Shown here in pieces: positions 36,835 to 50,792 of a DNA stretch of 64,000 nucleotides (position 1 is its first letter; the number at the start of each line of letters is the position of its first letter). Both the position numbers and the translations under genes were made by a program. The stretch spans positions 14,828,129 through 14,892,128 of the forward strand of contig NC_052397.1 of the NCBI RefSeq assembly GCF_009389715.1. The letters are read 5' to 3'. The DNA comes from Phoenix dactylifera. Its lineage: Eukaryota > Streptophyta > Magnoliopsida > Arecales > Arecaceae. The notes under the pieces are model-generated. The model worked only from the letters and a program-made list of their open reading frames with translations. It was not told where the DNA came from and searched no databases.

Positions 36835-38732
36835 CTATGAAAGCTTTAGTGCCATCTCCTGAAGGAGGACCCTCTTCTGTGAGGCAGTGATCACACGGCT
36901 CGTTTCAGCATTTTCAAGCACATCAGTTATTATGGCAGCAGCATGACCTAGAGGCTCCTCTGTTGCTCTCCTCAACATGAAAGCCTAAGAAATTCATCAT
37001 GGTCAAAATTGAATGAAGTTATAATCTATCAGTACCGCATGTGCAAGAAGACAGCAATAGATAGGGGTCGAACCTGGCCATAATGAGATATTACTAACGT
37101 GCAAGGTCGCTGAAACCAAGGTTCTCCATCCACCTGAACAGGGAAGGGAGCAAAAAGCTGAATCTTGATGGATTGCCCTTGTGCCAACCTCCGAGCTCGA
37201 GAAAGCCCAACCTAGTGCCAGCATGTAATCTGTCAGATAAATTGAGTTTATACCATTCAAAGAGTCACAAGTGCAACAATCATTATATTAACAAACAAGG
37301 ATAATGTTATTGTTATCCTATTGACTTCAAAAACCCACAAATTCAGTTCCGAAAAGCTTCAGCTCAGCTGACTACCTGAAGCTTCCCGAGATGCCATGTT
37401 CCCTTGATGCTAACAACTTCCAGCATCTTGTCATGCATCGACTGTGGATCAAAATTGTCATAACTCTCATCCTCGTTCTGCCACAAATCAACCCCTCCCA
37501 TGTAACTTCCAATATTTGCAACAAGTACACCTTCTGCATCCTGCAATAAATTTTAAAGCATTATGGAACTTCAAAATATTGAACTCATCCAATGAAGCCT
37601 CGGTAGAGCAGCAAAAATAGTAAATGAAATAATTTGGTCACTAGCAACAAAAGTAGCTGGGTCAAAATTAGATGTTTCAGGAATAGGAGGAAGATGCTCT
37701 TTTCCTGTAACATGATGCTTGCGTTCCTAAAGCCTATATCCATGATGGTATGGTGTTAGTTTATGTCCATGCATGCATCACAGGTAGGGCACTGTTGGAG
37801 GTGATTGTGATGGCACACGTCAATGGAGGCCAGGGGGAGGGGCGGCAGCTAGAGTCAAAAGTTCAAGCATGCATGCAAGTGAGAAGAAGTGATCTGTCAA
37901 ACATAACAATTCAAATATATATAGAGAATTGCAGCTTCCCATTGGGAAACATAACATTTCTCAAGGATCTAATGGTCATCAACAGGTAATTGGATTTTGT
38001 TGTACTCCCTTTTGAGGATACTTGATTTAGCTTGATCAGATAATCAAGTTTTATTTATTGTTTTCATAGACATCCAATAGTTCATCAAATTGCTAACCAG
38101 ATGAAACGTACCTCAGGAATTTCTACCTCAACTCCATCTACCTCTAATCTGATTTGCCAAGGTAAGTCCGCAAACGTCCTGTCCATGATGCTTTTTGCAC
38201 CTTCTCTTGCATAAAGCATTTTGTTTAAGAACTGTGACACAAATGCCAACTTTTCATCTCAAATCTTAATAACCCAGCAGAAAACAGATTGTATATAACT
38301 ACCTCATATCAGGGATAGGAAAAGAGCATATGTGCAAAATAAAAGCACATTCAGAATGATTCTGACATCAGAAAATAATAAAAAATAACAATTATGGTTT
38401 TAGACATCACATATAACTGGAATCTCATAACAGATGAGTTGCATGAGAGAATCAGCAATCTCTGTTATTTTCTTCTTTTGGTGTGTGATTATGTATTAGA
38501 TAAGGCCCATAGGCAATTTGAGTTACATAATGGAGGTGGTGCCCCCTGCTACCCATAACCCCACAAAACCCGTAAGAAGAGACAACCCAACCCAACCACC
38601 TAAAGACTTCACCTGCAGGCTAGTTGGCAAGGTCAGTCTAACTGACAATTACTAACCCTGTGCTTCTGTAAGCAATATCATACGAAATTACAAGATAGAG
38701 AAACCATATAGGAATCGGACAAAAGATGAAAC

Positions 38733-38774
<42 letters not shown>

Positions 38775-41700
38775 CATCTAGTACATCAAAAAAATTCCTC
38801 AGAAAGCCAATAAAAACCATCAAGAACAAGGCTAAGATTTAAGAAGAACAAAGAATCAAAATAAAACAGAAAATATAACTATGTCCAATCAAAAGAGGAA
38901 CTCAGTTCACTTACATCTGCCTTGATCTGATACCAAAATCAGCTTTCATCTCTTTATAAGACCAATCCAGTATCAACAAAAATAGAGGGCTCAGGACAAA
39001 GTGACACAATCACTTTGTTGCTCGAGTCAAAAAAATTTAACACAGTTATGCAAAATAAAATTTTTGCATAAAATGAAATGGCCATTCAACATGACTTGCG
39101 GCAACAATCTCTTAGGAACCTTGATACCTATTCCAAAGGCAGAAGTTGATTGCTGTAGATTGCCATCGTCTTGGGATGGAAAAAAATTAAAAACGGCCAG
39201 CTTTCACAGACCTCTAAAACTTCACACTCTAATGAAATTTTCTATGTAATACATGCTGTGGACATTTATGATCACAATCTTCTAGCTAATGTGCAATAAC
39301 AATTCTAGAATCTCATTGCTGCTCCAACTCCTGCTCATGTACTCACTTAATGATGCCTTGGAACCTCTAGGCCCAGCATTTTTTGTTGCCATTATATTCT
39401 ATATAAACTAATTTTAGCAATCAAATTTAAGCATCTAGTGCTTTGCTGATTCTTCTATCATTATATCATTTGCTTCATTTGAGATAAATATCAACTGTAT
39501 AGCCTTTTCCTTTTATGCTAACTAATCTTAATTTATCCAGATGATTCCTCAGTGCTTAAGCTTGAATCTCTGAGTAGCACTGCTCCCACACAGATGCTAC
39601 TAAATTTGCTTTTAAACCACTAACTTCAGGTTGCTAATATGAAGTATAACTTACAAATTTCAAAAGCCACGAACTTCAGGTTGCTAATATGAAGTATAAC
39701 TTAAAAATTTCAAAAGCAGGGATTACTGAACTATGGTCTCAAACCTGTTCCCAAACCATGGCCCTGCTAAATCTTTTTGCCATTCTGAATTACAAGCAAC
39801 ATATAACTTATTATCCCCTCCAATAAACCACATTTCCACTCTGTGCTTGGTTCTGAGAGATGAAGAACCATGATGGTGTGCTCTTAAGTTCTGTTCAAAT
39901 CCCCAGTTGTTAAGAGTTCAACATAGTGCTGCATCTAAAAAAGGATGGAAAAGAACAATATTTTCATCCAGTCTGATAAATCTTATATGAGTTTGAGGTG
40001 GATGGATACTCACTTAACCTGCAACTTTTGAGTGAATCATAGAAGAAATTATAATAACGAAATCAACCTGCTATCCAGAAAAGAATCATCTAACCATAAT
40101 AATTTACAGAAAGATAAAGAATAAGAAACAACTTCATGGGAAGTTGTATACCATCTTCGTAGAAGCATCTTCACAAAAGTGTTTTTTTAGGGGGGTTGGG
40201 GGGTTGGGGGGGAGCTAGGTACCTGGCTGTGGAACTTTTCAGGATTTTCTTCACGTAGATTATGTATGTCCAAAGCAACCTTTGCATCACAGCCAATCCC
40301 TAGCAACAAAGAGAAATAAGGTCTTTGAATATTTCATAAGGACAATAAAAGGGCCATTCCATATACCTAGATAATTGTTCATAAATCTCAGAGGTTGGAC
40401 AATCTTGGATGATGAATCTTCAATTGCTACTTTCCACCTATCAAGAATGGTCACTGCTGCATGCTCAATGTAGTGCAAAACAGTACATAGACCTCCTTGT
40501 CTCTCAACAGCACCAAGACCACCACCCCATGACAAAACTCTTGCAAGATCATTACCGGTGCCAGCTGGAAGAATTGCAACTGGTGGAGGAGATTCATAAT
40601 TTTGTTTGTCTATTGCATCAAGAACCCAACCAACTGTACCATCTCCACCACAAACAAGAATTCTGAAGTGAGATGCCTTTCTGAATAAGAATAGTCCTGC
40701 CTCCGGCCCTTGTGTTGAACTCAACTCAGATACCTAGAAGAATTATCAATTCTGTTCATTTTATATAAATCCATAGTTGGAAATATTGCTAACAAGTGTC
40801 CAGGTGTCCACAAAAATGTGACATGCAAAACTACAAACAATTTAATAGATGAAATGACTATAGTTTATAGATGTGTAAACATGCACTTGGATGTATATAT
40901 ACAATGATTAAACGAACTGAACTCCAAAGTTTTATCAAATGTCATATATTGTATATCAAAAGCTTCTATAAGAAGTGCCAAAAGTTGGCATGTGATGGTG
41001 ATGGCCTTGTACGGTTGAGTGTCAAATGACAAACTATTTGACACGACATAAAAACAAAAACCATAATTTAAAGTGCCAATGCAACAATTTGGGAACTGTT
41101 TCAGAACAAGAACTGTCTACAAAGAATTTTTACCTTTGCCTTGAGAATGCTTTAAGAGATAAATCATTTTTAACTCATTTAATATTACATAGCTTTAGGC
41201 CACATCTTGCAATAGGCGAAGCCTTGGACCATTGTTGCCATGGACAAGTGGTCGCCCTTGGGCTATGTTTGGTTGACAGGAATTGGAAGTGGGAATGGTA
41301 TCAAATTTCCGTCCAACCTATTCTCGTGTTTGATAACTTGTTTGGACATGCGAGTACTGATTCCCACGGGTATTGTTAATATTATTTTTACTCATAATAA
41401 TGTTATTATCAAGAATATTATATGATAAGTATAATATTATATTTATATTAAAAGTTGAAATTATTATAAGAGAAAATAAATATATTGTGACAACATTAAT
41501 ATTAATATTATTATCTACATATCATATATTATCGTATGCTACTGGGTTTGTTTCATTTCCTAGAGATTTACCTGGACTTATACAAACACAAGAATCAAAG
41601 TATCAAACTAATCATTCTTGGCAGTTCTCAGTCCCAGGATTGGAAAAACATTTCCTGACAACCAAATGTGGCCTTGTAACTAGAGGTGAAGGGGGAACAA

Positions 41701-42359
41701 AACTGACTGAATCCTTTTCACACATTGCTGGTGGATGTAGTAGAGATGAGGAGAAAATTGACAAGGTGAGTTTGGGTGGAGAAGATATGGTGTTAGACTG
41801 GTTCATATTTAAATTAGGCAATTGAACTGTATTCAATGGCGAGATTCCATCTCCTCTATAAGCTAGAAAGATGATGATTCATGATCCACACTTGACTCAT
41901 AAAGGACTGCATAATGCCACTCCTAATGCTAAAATATTAATGGGCATTAAATTCTATGTTCGGGATGATTATGGAAGTGAGGCACAAAAAATAAAAAATT
42001 AAAAAGAACAGCTGCTTCTATAGGTCATTTTAAGTTTATCTAAGGTTTTCTTTGTAAAGCTCATAAGCAAACAATTCAAATAACAATCTGTTTCTAGATG
42101 CACTTGTTCCCCACATAACAGGGGAAAAACGTTCAATAAACCAGGGCCTTTGGATCGGATCCCAACTTCCCCATCTACTGTCAAAATCAAGGTTGTAGTC
42201 ACCACATATGGCAACCTAAACAGGTTCCTTCAAATAAACAACACAAAGTCGACTACAAGGCAAAATTTACATGTTTGTTTGATCATAATGCAATAAATGG
42301 GGAATATAACACAAGAAATATTATGTTAGCACATAAAATGAGGATTATTTTGTACCATA

Positions 42360-42390
<31 letters not shown>

Positions 42391-43728
42391 TTTCAAGATG
42401 CAAAGCAGAAGCTAAATGTAGCTTGTTTCTGACTCATCATGTAAAGCAGATAAGCAAATGAGACAAGCAAAGCATCTAGCCTTTATGACTCCAAGAATAG
42501 AAAATTGCCTGCAAATGACTGATGAATAACTAATGATGACTACCTGTATTGGATTTAGAAGAATGTGTAAACGGTGCCTAAGTGATTCTCCTCGCTGACC
42601 ACCACTTTTTTTGTTGATGAAAACTAGGAGTGGTCTGGCATCGGGAGGCAAATCAATCAGTTCATACTTTTGTTTTGTTCCTAATATCTGGGAGTCATCG
42701 CCTTGAGTGAATGATGAAGTTCTGCTCAATGCTGCCTTCATCTCCCCCTTGCAGCCACTTTCACTACTTTGTTGTTGGTCGCCAACATCAGTAACCCCAT
42801 TACAATATTCTCTATTACCATGGGAGCCATTAGATGTTAGATAAGTATCTGTGGTTCTTTCTCCAGAGATGTCATTGGTACTATTGCTATTAGTTGAATC
42901 AGAAGGGAATTCACTGTCCTGCTTGTATTTTTTACTCTGGCTCCTATTAATATGTCCTCGTACGGTAGATGCCAATTCATTTGCACCATGTGTTATAGAG
43001 CTTAGAAAACCACCTGCTCCTGCACTGCTCAAGTCTTTTACAAAGAGAGGTGATAAAACAAGGCGTTTAAATGGTCCAAGGTCACAAATATCACCTGTTT
43101 CATTAGCCATGCTTGAGTGACAATCCACATGCACTAGCCGTTGACACCACATACAGCACCAAACAGGAGAGCCACCAAGAAAGGATCCACTGCAAGGTTC
43201 TTCACAATAACTACAACAAGGAGTTTCTTCAGGTTGATCTGCTACTTCGGTCCACTGAACAGTCCATTGGTGGATTACATGTTTATAACCAATCATGGAT
43301 ACAGATTTGCAATCTTTCTGTGCAATGGAAGAGCACATCATATGCGCAGCCGCACCACAAATATTGCAGCGGTGTATGGAGTTATCCAAAGTCATCATCT
43401 GTCCAAGAGGTTGAGGTGGTGAAACTGATTCTAAACATACACAACACTTCAGACGTTTTGCACAAGAACCAGATTCTATGCTCCAAACATGAGCAGCAAC
43501 AGGAACTTTATGCTTTGTTTTTGGATTCTTCTTTGACCTTGCCATAGTCTTCATCCAACTTAAACTGGTATTATGCCTCCATATGGAGAAAGCATATGTT
43601 AATGTTAAGATTCCAATAAACACGGTTGTTATATAAGTAACAACGGAAAACCAAAATTCTGCCATATCAGAAGATTCATTTCCCCACTTGGGAAGAAACT
43701 CCCTGAATTTCTCTTTAAACCAATTCAT
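36835..43728 (-). CDS. DGK: Diacylglycerol kinase, DGK1/DGK2 type, 733 residues, seven coding exons
   Basis: It phosphorylates diacylglycerol to phosphatidic acid in phospholipase C signalling. Coding exons are 43728-42544, 40733-40367, 40299-40223, 38231-38112, 37540-37376, 37211-37074 and 36984-36835. Phases match throughout and the total is 2202 nt. An N-terminal membrane segment spans residues 24-49. The first C1 finger keeps H80, C95, C98, C111, C114, H119, C122 and C130. The second runs from H143 to C205 with the same spacing class. A Ser/Asn-rich linker follows, then the catalytic domain opening at [18 protein letters not shown]. The nucleotide-binding loop GGDGT is at residues 424-428, with [18 protein letters not shown] after it. 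The accessory domain carries [18 protein letters not shown]. Arabidopsis DGK1 and DGK2 have about 728 and 712 residues and the same layout, anchored in the ER. The gene looks intact. Choosing between DGK1 and DGK2 orthology needs a tree. Confidence 0.95.
38737..38772. repeat. (AT)n microsatellite in a DGK intron
   Basis: An uninterrupted AT run of about 36 bp in the intron between the third and fourth coding exons. Confidence 0.95.
39618..39717. repeat. Direct tandem duplication, 50-bp unit, in a DGK intron
   Basis: AACTTCAGGTTGCTAATATG restarts at 39622 and 39672, and the units match at nearly every base. It lies in the intron 38232-40222. Confidence 0.9.
41261..41673. mobile_element. PIF/Harbinger-like MITE in a DGK intron, 413 bp
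   Basis: The terminal inverted repeats GGCTATGTTTGGTTGACAGG and GGCCACATTTGGTTGTCAGG differ at few positions. They are flanked on both sides by TTG, a 3-bp target duplication. The GGC...TTTGGTT end sequence and 3-bp duplication fit Tourist-type elements. There is no transposase. It sits in the intron between coding exons one and two of the kinase, and the 41373-41825 open frame is largely this element. Confidence 0.8.
42361..42386. repeat. (TA)n microsatellite in a DGK intron
   Basis: A perfect TA run of 26 bp, close to the donor end of the first coding exon's intron. Confidence 0.9.
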
Positions 43729-46700
43729 TTTTCAGTAATTTAGTGGTATCATCACACTCCCATTGTTACTAATAAAACTATCCAGCTTAAGATATTCCAA
43801 CTCAGAAATCAAGGGGTCCAATTCATACATGACATGAAATAAAATCAAGACACATAGCATCATTCATATCACGTTCTTCAAATCAACTTTAGCAATCAAA
43901 AAGCTGTCAGCACCGTAGCTGATCCAAGATAAAAGCTCTGAAAGAGTAATGGTAAAACTTCCATTAGTACCCTTTCTTCTTCGTATGCCCCATTTACCAG
44001 TACAGTTACCAAGTCCTCAAGAAAAGGGTCAGGCTTTTAAGTATGCAGAACAACATAAAACTCTGATACCCTATTCCTAGCAATTGCTGTGTCTTGAGAC
44101 TCTGATTTTTAACAGCATGATATGGTAGTTCAATCCGCAGAGAATCTGGAAAAAGAGAGTGCGAATTATATCAGCTATAGACATGTCCCAAGTTAACAGA
44201 ACGGGGATACTACATTATTAAGCACGATTCCCAATTTGTACCACATTTTTTGAATGTATTCATGAACTGAAACTAAAAAAAGTGAAGCACAAATGCAACA
44301 TCTGGGAACTCCAATTCTGATGTACGTTCAAATAAATAGCAACTGTTATTACATCATTGTTCTTTATATAAATATAAAATATAATATGATAAACATTAAG
44401 GCTATTGAAACATCAAGGGACATCATTACCATCAAACTAGCCTTTACTCATGCAAAGCTGGCTTTCAGTTCGCACAAAGAGTGCATTTATAACTTTCTAT
44501 AGATAGACATGCCCAGTCGATAAATGTACAGTTATCAATGATGGTGCATGAAAATTAAAAGTGAAACAGGTCATTAATTCATCCAATTCAATCATCTAAC
44601 CTATTTCACCCTGAAAAGCTGTGATCCTCCCTCCAATGTTGCTACAATGACACAGTGTTCAAGAATATTATCCCACCAGTTTATAAGATGTGACCTGATG
44701 AAAATAATAAAGTAGATAAAAAAAGTAGGAAAAGAAACAAATATCAGTGAGACAATCTGCAATCAACAAAATAACCAAGTAATAATAATTTACAACCCAA
44801 TAGAAGGCCTTAATTTTTGCTGATAACAGCAATATAAAGAATAACATAACTAGAAAGAGTTACTACCCAGCTATTTATAGCAGCAAGCATGATGCCAGTT
44901 TGATAAAAGGAAAAATGCTAATGATCGTGGCAGTCGAAAAGATAATGACTGCTTCAAAGGATGTTCCCTAAATCACATACAAGAATGGCTTCGATGTCGA
45001 AAAGACAAGGTTGTTCAGTTGAGTAGCATAAACTTGCCCAGAATATTGGAAAAATCCACTTGGGTATAAGAAATGTTAGAAACAGGCACATCAGTTTGCT
45101 GAGTTTGGAATGATAAACTTCCACCATAAAATACATGTCTAGTAGACATACCACTCTTTGACCGGAAGTGATGAGGGGGAAAAGTGCCGTCAGTTTGTTA
45201 TCACTGCATTTGTAAGAACACCCCCGTCAAAGCAAGTCCAACAAATGAGAAATTTAAAGGCCCATCCCAGTTAATGAGTTTATCTTCCGACTTCCATCTA
45301 CAAGACAGCGTTTGGTTTTTTCTATTGCAGCATATCAGCAAGAATATGAACTTGCTAGTAACAAACCTGTATACAGTAACCAGTTTTTGTTCAACATTTT
45401 CGTTATATTTTGCCATGTTCAGGTTAGGTTTCTGCTGCTCCTAAAGTTGCCCCTCTGGTCCTCTCTTATGTTTGTAAGCCAGATTGCATATCATATCTTA
45501 TCTGCTGCATGATCTCCACATCAACAGAGAATTTCTCAACTCTAACAGACAGCCTAGGAAGTGTACAGCGTCAAGTTAACCACCAAAATCAAGAAAATTC
45601 GCCTTGATCAGATAATCCAAGCCCTTGAGCAGCCCCTCCTAAGCATTAATTCATCAATCTCTTTGTGACTAAGCTATCACCTAATGGCTATTCATTCAAC
45701 ATAGCTTGTATGAAAATTTCCAATCATCTCAATCATAAGCACCATTGTCAATCATGACATTAATCAGTGTAAGCATAAACATGGATTGGTTCTCCCACAA
45801 ATGATTGGCTGAGATTAATGTGCTGAGTTGATGAATCTAAAAAAGGCTTCATCATATATTGACTTCATGAGGCACCATGAGATAGTTGCTGCTTGTTCTA
45901 TTGTTGGAACTTGAAAGCAACTAGGAGAATGGTGGCTAAGTGCAACTTTTGTAGAGACCATACACGGCAAGGCCCAATTAGGAGCACCTCGAACTCTACC
46001 AATTTTCTGCATCATCATTAATTAAAAGTAGATACGAAATGTAGAACTCAACTCAACTAGGCCCTAATCTCAAACTAGTCAAGGTCCGCACTACATGAAC
46101 CTTTTCCTCTATTTTGCTCAGTTTAGAAATATGAAAAGCAGAACTACTCCACAATTTAATTGGAAATTAGTTATAAATTATAGACCTGTACTAGCTTTCA
46201 AACTCTCAAATGAGAAAAACGATCCCCTAGTTACAGGGGGTGAACTGGAATCAACACCTAAAGAGTTCACTTAAAAAGAGAAGGGGAAAGAGTGAACTAC
46301 TAATCTAACTAAGACACATATAAACCTTTGATTGAAACTCCTCTCATCAGTACATGCACTAGGGATAGGTCCTGCAAGGTGCCATATATTTCTCAGAAAA
46401 AAAAGAAAAAAAAAATCTTACTAAAGACTGATACAGTTGTAATGTGGATCAAATAAAAAGACCCCCCTAATATGTACAACATCAACATTGCACAAGGGAG
46501 TAGCTTAATATGACATGATGAGCATGCACATATAAACATATCAAGCAATTTTAAAATGATATCTAGAAGCAATTTCATGATAACCATTAAATACCCTATG
46601 AGCATTACACTCTTATTATTTCCCAATATCATAAATCTGCAAAAATTTGTAAATCTTTCTTCTTTTTCTTTTTTTTGGAAAGAGAGGGAGGGGGGGGTGG

Positions 46701-47265
46701 GGGGGTGGTGGTGAACCAGACCAGCATTGTTGCTCGCTTGCCCCGAAATGACCCGCCCCTCTCATCATCAGAAATCATAAATGCAAATCTTAACCAACCT
46801 GAGCACAGAACCAAAAAATTAACAATGACGGATTATTGACAAAAAATTAACTATGAAAAATATATATTTAGTCCACTCCAAAACACACATACATGTCTCT
46901 AACCTCAGGACATATCAGACGGGGGCAAATTCACAAAAAAAAAATCATCAATCCAAAACAAAATTCGACCTTTCCTAGAATACCACGAAAACCAACAGAA
47001 ATCTCTGAAATCCCCACTCGTATCAACATCGCAACAAAAGTGAAATACAACTCAAGAATCAAAACTCCGTGGAATAACGGAAAGTTCCAGCTATTCCTAC
47101 CGATCGGTGCTTCAAAATGCCCAAAAAAGTCGAAGAAATCGCTTTAAAAACCCGAAAAGAATTATAAAATAATTAGAAAAATGGGATCAGAAAAGGAGGG
47201 ACCAATCATCTCACCAATGGATTCCTGAGAGTGATAGAATCGATCGAGAACGAGCTCCGAATCCC

Positions 47266-47300
<35 letters not shown>
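43729..47300 (-). promoter_or_regulatory. Probable DGK leader exons and leader intron
   Basis: A likely untranslated first exon lies on the minus strand from about 47300 down to 47215. It contains a GA/CT run and ends in CATTG before a GTGAGA donor at 47214. A good acceptor (TACTCTTTCAG) at 43938 would open a second leader exon continuous with the ATG at 43728. That would make a leader intron of about 3.3 kb. Other untranslated exons in between cannot be excluded. No coding content is seen in the interval. Confidence 0.45.

Positions 47301-47301
<1 letters not shown>
47271..47301. repeat. (CT)n microsatellite in the presumed DGK leader
   Basis: A CT run of about 31 bp. GA/CT runs in leaders recur in this window (884-1375 gene, UGD). 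Confidence 0.9.
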
Positions 47302-47306
<5 letters not shown>

Positions 47307-49410
47307 CCCCCTTTCAACAAAACAGAAATTAAAAAGTTAATTATAACTTCCAACGTTTCGCCTTTTTGAATTAGAAGCACCGCATAAATCCGCGCACTGC
47401 AGCGAACGCGCTCCGTCCTCTCGTGGGCCCCAGTGTCACATCAATCCGCCACCGTCGGTAGATTAGTGGACGGTCATCATCGTCTCCTGGGAAAAAGGAC
47501 GTTGAGACGGCTGGAATCGTGTGATCTCAGACTCCACTGATCGGACGGTTTGGTAGCTGCCGACAGAGTTCCCTTCTGACTGGAATCTTTGACTGCAAGG
47601 ATACCTGAACGAGACGTGGCTTCCCTTGCTTAAATGGTTCCAGCGGACACAGCAAGATGGGAAAAGTGGGCCAATTAGAATCTCTGGTCGGTTGGGTTGC
47701 GGCTTCGCTGGGCCAGGTGTAATCAGACACGTGTGCAGTGATGCATGACCGTATCTTGTTCAACTTAAATTTGGAGTCCATCAATTGGACCACCTTGATT
47801 TCGAAATCCAAGCAAGTAAAAGAGGAATGGGAGAGGGACTCAAAGAGAAGAAAAATTATTAGAAGGTCCAGATCCACCATGGATTTAGCATGAAATCAAT
47901 TTATATGATAATTTAAATAATTTCATTCTAAATTTACAATGTAGCTGTTTCACTTAATAATTTCTCTAGATAGACAAACAAGCTCCACTATCTTTCAATC
48001 AAACCACCTTGCATGATTTTATGAGGTAAGCCAAGCAAGTAAAGGAGAAATAAGAGACTCATATAGGCTCAATTATAAATTGATTTATTGTGCTCGTAAT
48101 AAGTTGTCATACATATGCCAGCCTCTTATGGTTTTCGTTACCGAGATCTCTTTTCTATTTTTTCAGAAAAAATTTTGGTAATCAGCTCTCATGCTGCAAA
48201 CAGTCAAATCTGAACTTTATCGCGCTTCTTTCCTCATGGACAGGAAGCATACTAGGCGGAATGGAATGCAACTTTCCTCATAAACTGCACCCTCAATACA
48301 TATGAGATAAGAACAAATTATAGGATGGAGTGGAAGTTGCATCTAGGTGCATTACATGAGGTTGCTCCTTATTTATTGGCCCATATACATCATTGCAAAG
48401 AAAATTGCAATTGCAATGAGTTTTCAATCTATATAAGCTTTATATATGAAGAGTCGCTAAATTATTCCTATGCCAAAGTGATCAAAAAAAGTTGGAAGAG
48501 TCGCTTAGTTCCCTTCTCTTGATGACTATTTTTTTAAAATCACAGCCAATTTTTGGTCCCAAAGTAAATAGATTCTTTCTAAATGATGTTTAAATTCAAA
48601 ATTACTCTCTTTATCTTTTTTTTTTTATCATCTATAATATAATATCTGCGAGTCATCTAGCATAAGCCATGCCCCAATATAGCAATTATATGCATTCTTC
48701 AAATAACCTTCCTCCTCCTCCTCCTCCTCTGAAAGAGATTCATAAATAATAGGGTTTTTTTTGTTTTTTTTGTTTTTTGGGTTCAAATTCTAATGAAAGC
48801 AAGATTTGAACTGGATCATAGTATAACTATTGGTGACTTTACAACTTGGAAAGCAGGTGCCTTCTTACTTCAAATTTTACTTGATCATTTATTAAATATT
48901 GCTTTATTTTATTTCTATGCATTTTAAACAACCAATATTGTAATTTTAGCCTTCTCCCGGAAAAAACTACTCTTGGGCCTAGAATGAGTTTAATAATAAC
49001 AAAGTCTTTTAAATCAACACCAGTGCTCATGGAACATCCACTTTATGAATTCCAAGGCATCATGCTTCATTAATCATATCCCCCAAGTATTGATGCCTAT
49101 TACTTTAAATTCAGCTGCATGAAATTTCCAATCTCACCCAAAAATGTGAGATTTTTTGGGCTGAATCAATCAAATGAATGGATTTGACCTAGACAAGACC
49201 CGGTTCAGGACGGCCCCGTCCGATCTGGCAAGTAGGATTTGTTTTGGGTTTGGACGAAATCCACGATAGCATCCGGCGCCCATTCTAAAGAAGCCAACCC
49301 AATCCAACGGCTACACGAGGAAAATAGCATTTCAAAAATTTTCCCCATCGGCCCCCTAAAAAAAACTAGCCGTTACCAGGAGCGTCCAAGCCCAACCTTG
49401 ATAAGTTGTG
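47302..49410. other. DGK promoter side and intergenic DNA
   Basis: The first 250 bp are GC-richer and are probably the DGK promoter. A short imperfect repeat of AAGCAAGTAAAAGAG type occurs near 47811 and 48035. A (CTC)n run is at about 48713-48730. A GC-richer patch at about 49195-49400 has no identified role. Confidence 0.4.
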
Positions 49411-49985
49411 GGGAAAAATTTTAGATGTCAAGATTGCGATATACATATGTTTCAATTTGATGATCATCTGATTCTGTTCATGGCTAAAAATACTTTTCCT
49501 TTTTAAAATTTTAGTTCAAATTATTACAGGACATGGAATATTATAGTGTAATAATCCTCTAATTGTTCTGAAAAAAACCTGCATACCATTTGAGAGGTCC
49601 TTTTTTTTTCCTTAATCTTTTTATTTACTGTACACAGAAATAAAATTGCAGGGAAACATTTTAGTTGCCGAGACTGCGATATAAATATGTTTCAATTTGA
49701 TGATCATCTGCTGCTGTTCATGGCTAATAATACTTTTCCTTTTCTAAATTTTAGTTCAAATTATTACAGGACATGGATTATTATAGTGTAATAATCCTCT
49801 AATTGTTCTGAAGAAAACCTGCATACCATTTGAGAAGTCCTTTTTTTTCCTAAATCTTTTTTATTTACTGTACATAGATATAAAATTGCAGGGAAATATT
49901 TTAGATGTCGAGACTGCGATATAAATATGTTTCAATTTGATGATCATCTGATTCTGTTCATGGCTAATAATACTTTTCCTTTTCA
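49411..49985. repeat. Tandem array, exact 240-bp unit, about 2.4 copies
   Basis: GGGAAAAATTTTAGATGTC at 49411 recurs with minor changes at 49651 and 49891, exactly 240 bp apart each time. The whole unit is conserved (CGATATAAATATGTTTCAAT, GATGATCATCTG, TATTACAGGACATGG and others). The third copy breaks off at about 49985. Units are highly alike, so the expansion is recent compared with the 110-bp array at 1797. No open frame is found. Confidence 0.92.
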
Positions 49986-50495
49986 TCAACTTTAGTATCT
50001 GATGTTGGGAAGATGATGAAGGATGCTGCCACCAGACAACAATTTCCCTAGAATGTCACATGACTCCTGGAAGGCCAGTCACAAAGTCTAGGATGAAGAA
50101 GGGCCACAGCAATCTGGTGAGAATTTTCATACAGCTTCAAGACACATGGAAGACTGGAGCGAACTCCATCTAAATTTGATCGATGGTAACCAGAAGCATA
50201 TTTACCACCTGCACCACCAAGCTTCATTGTTTCATGGATCCAAATCAGTTCTCATGAAGTGAGAGAGAAAACGTCAAGTCCGGTGCATATTTAACTAAAT
50301 TTCAGGTTTCCTCAGAGAGATCTCAGGTTGGTAAAAGAGAATGACAGTCATATCATATGCACATACAAGTAACCCGAAGTGAACAGCTAAAATTAGAACG
50401 CAACTTCATGGCCCAAGCATCAAAAACTTAATTCACTAGCAGACTTTCGGAAAATTGTTTAAACATCACGTAAGTACGAGGCGCAATCAGTCACT
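49986..50495. other. Intergenic, nothing identified
   Basis: Sequence between the 240-bp array and the start of the RPS19 duplication. No gene is seen. Confidence 0.4.
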
Positions 50496-50792
50496 TGAGC
50501 TTTGACAGAATTTGGCATGCATTACCAGCTCAACAATGGTGATGTTCAAATTTTTGAGCACCATTACTAACAAATCAGACCATGGATCAAAGTGAGTTTT
50601 ACTAGAAAACAATGAAAAGGATTACAGAGAATAACGCAACTGGCCCATAAGAGTTTCCAATGCTAACATAAAAAAGGTTTTAACAAACCACCTGCATCAC
50701 TGAATAGGGAAATGCTATAAGCAAAACTGCCAAAGACCATAACCAAAGATCTCTTCATTGAAGACAGGGACCAGAACCGCAGCAGCAACTCA

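Noticed and set aside
41373-41825. 150-codon plus-strand open frame in a DGK intron
   Set aside because: It lies mostly within the MITE at 41261-41673 and has no protein-like features.
46629-46814. Gly/Pro-run open frame near 46680-46710
   Set aside because: It is produced by a G-rich homopolymer tract; no gene evidence.
47527-47880. 117-codon minus-strand open frame upstream of DGK
   Set aside because: No recognisable motif, no start context, and it lies in the presumed promoter; likely chance.
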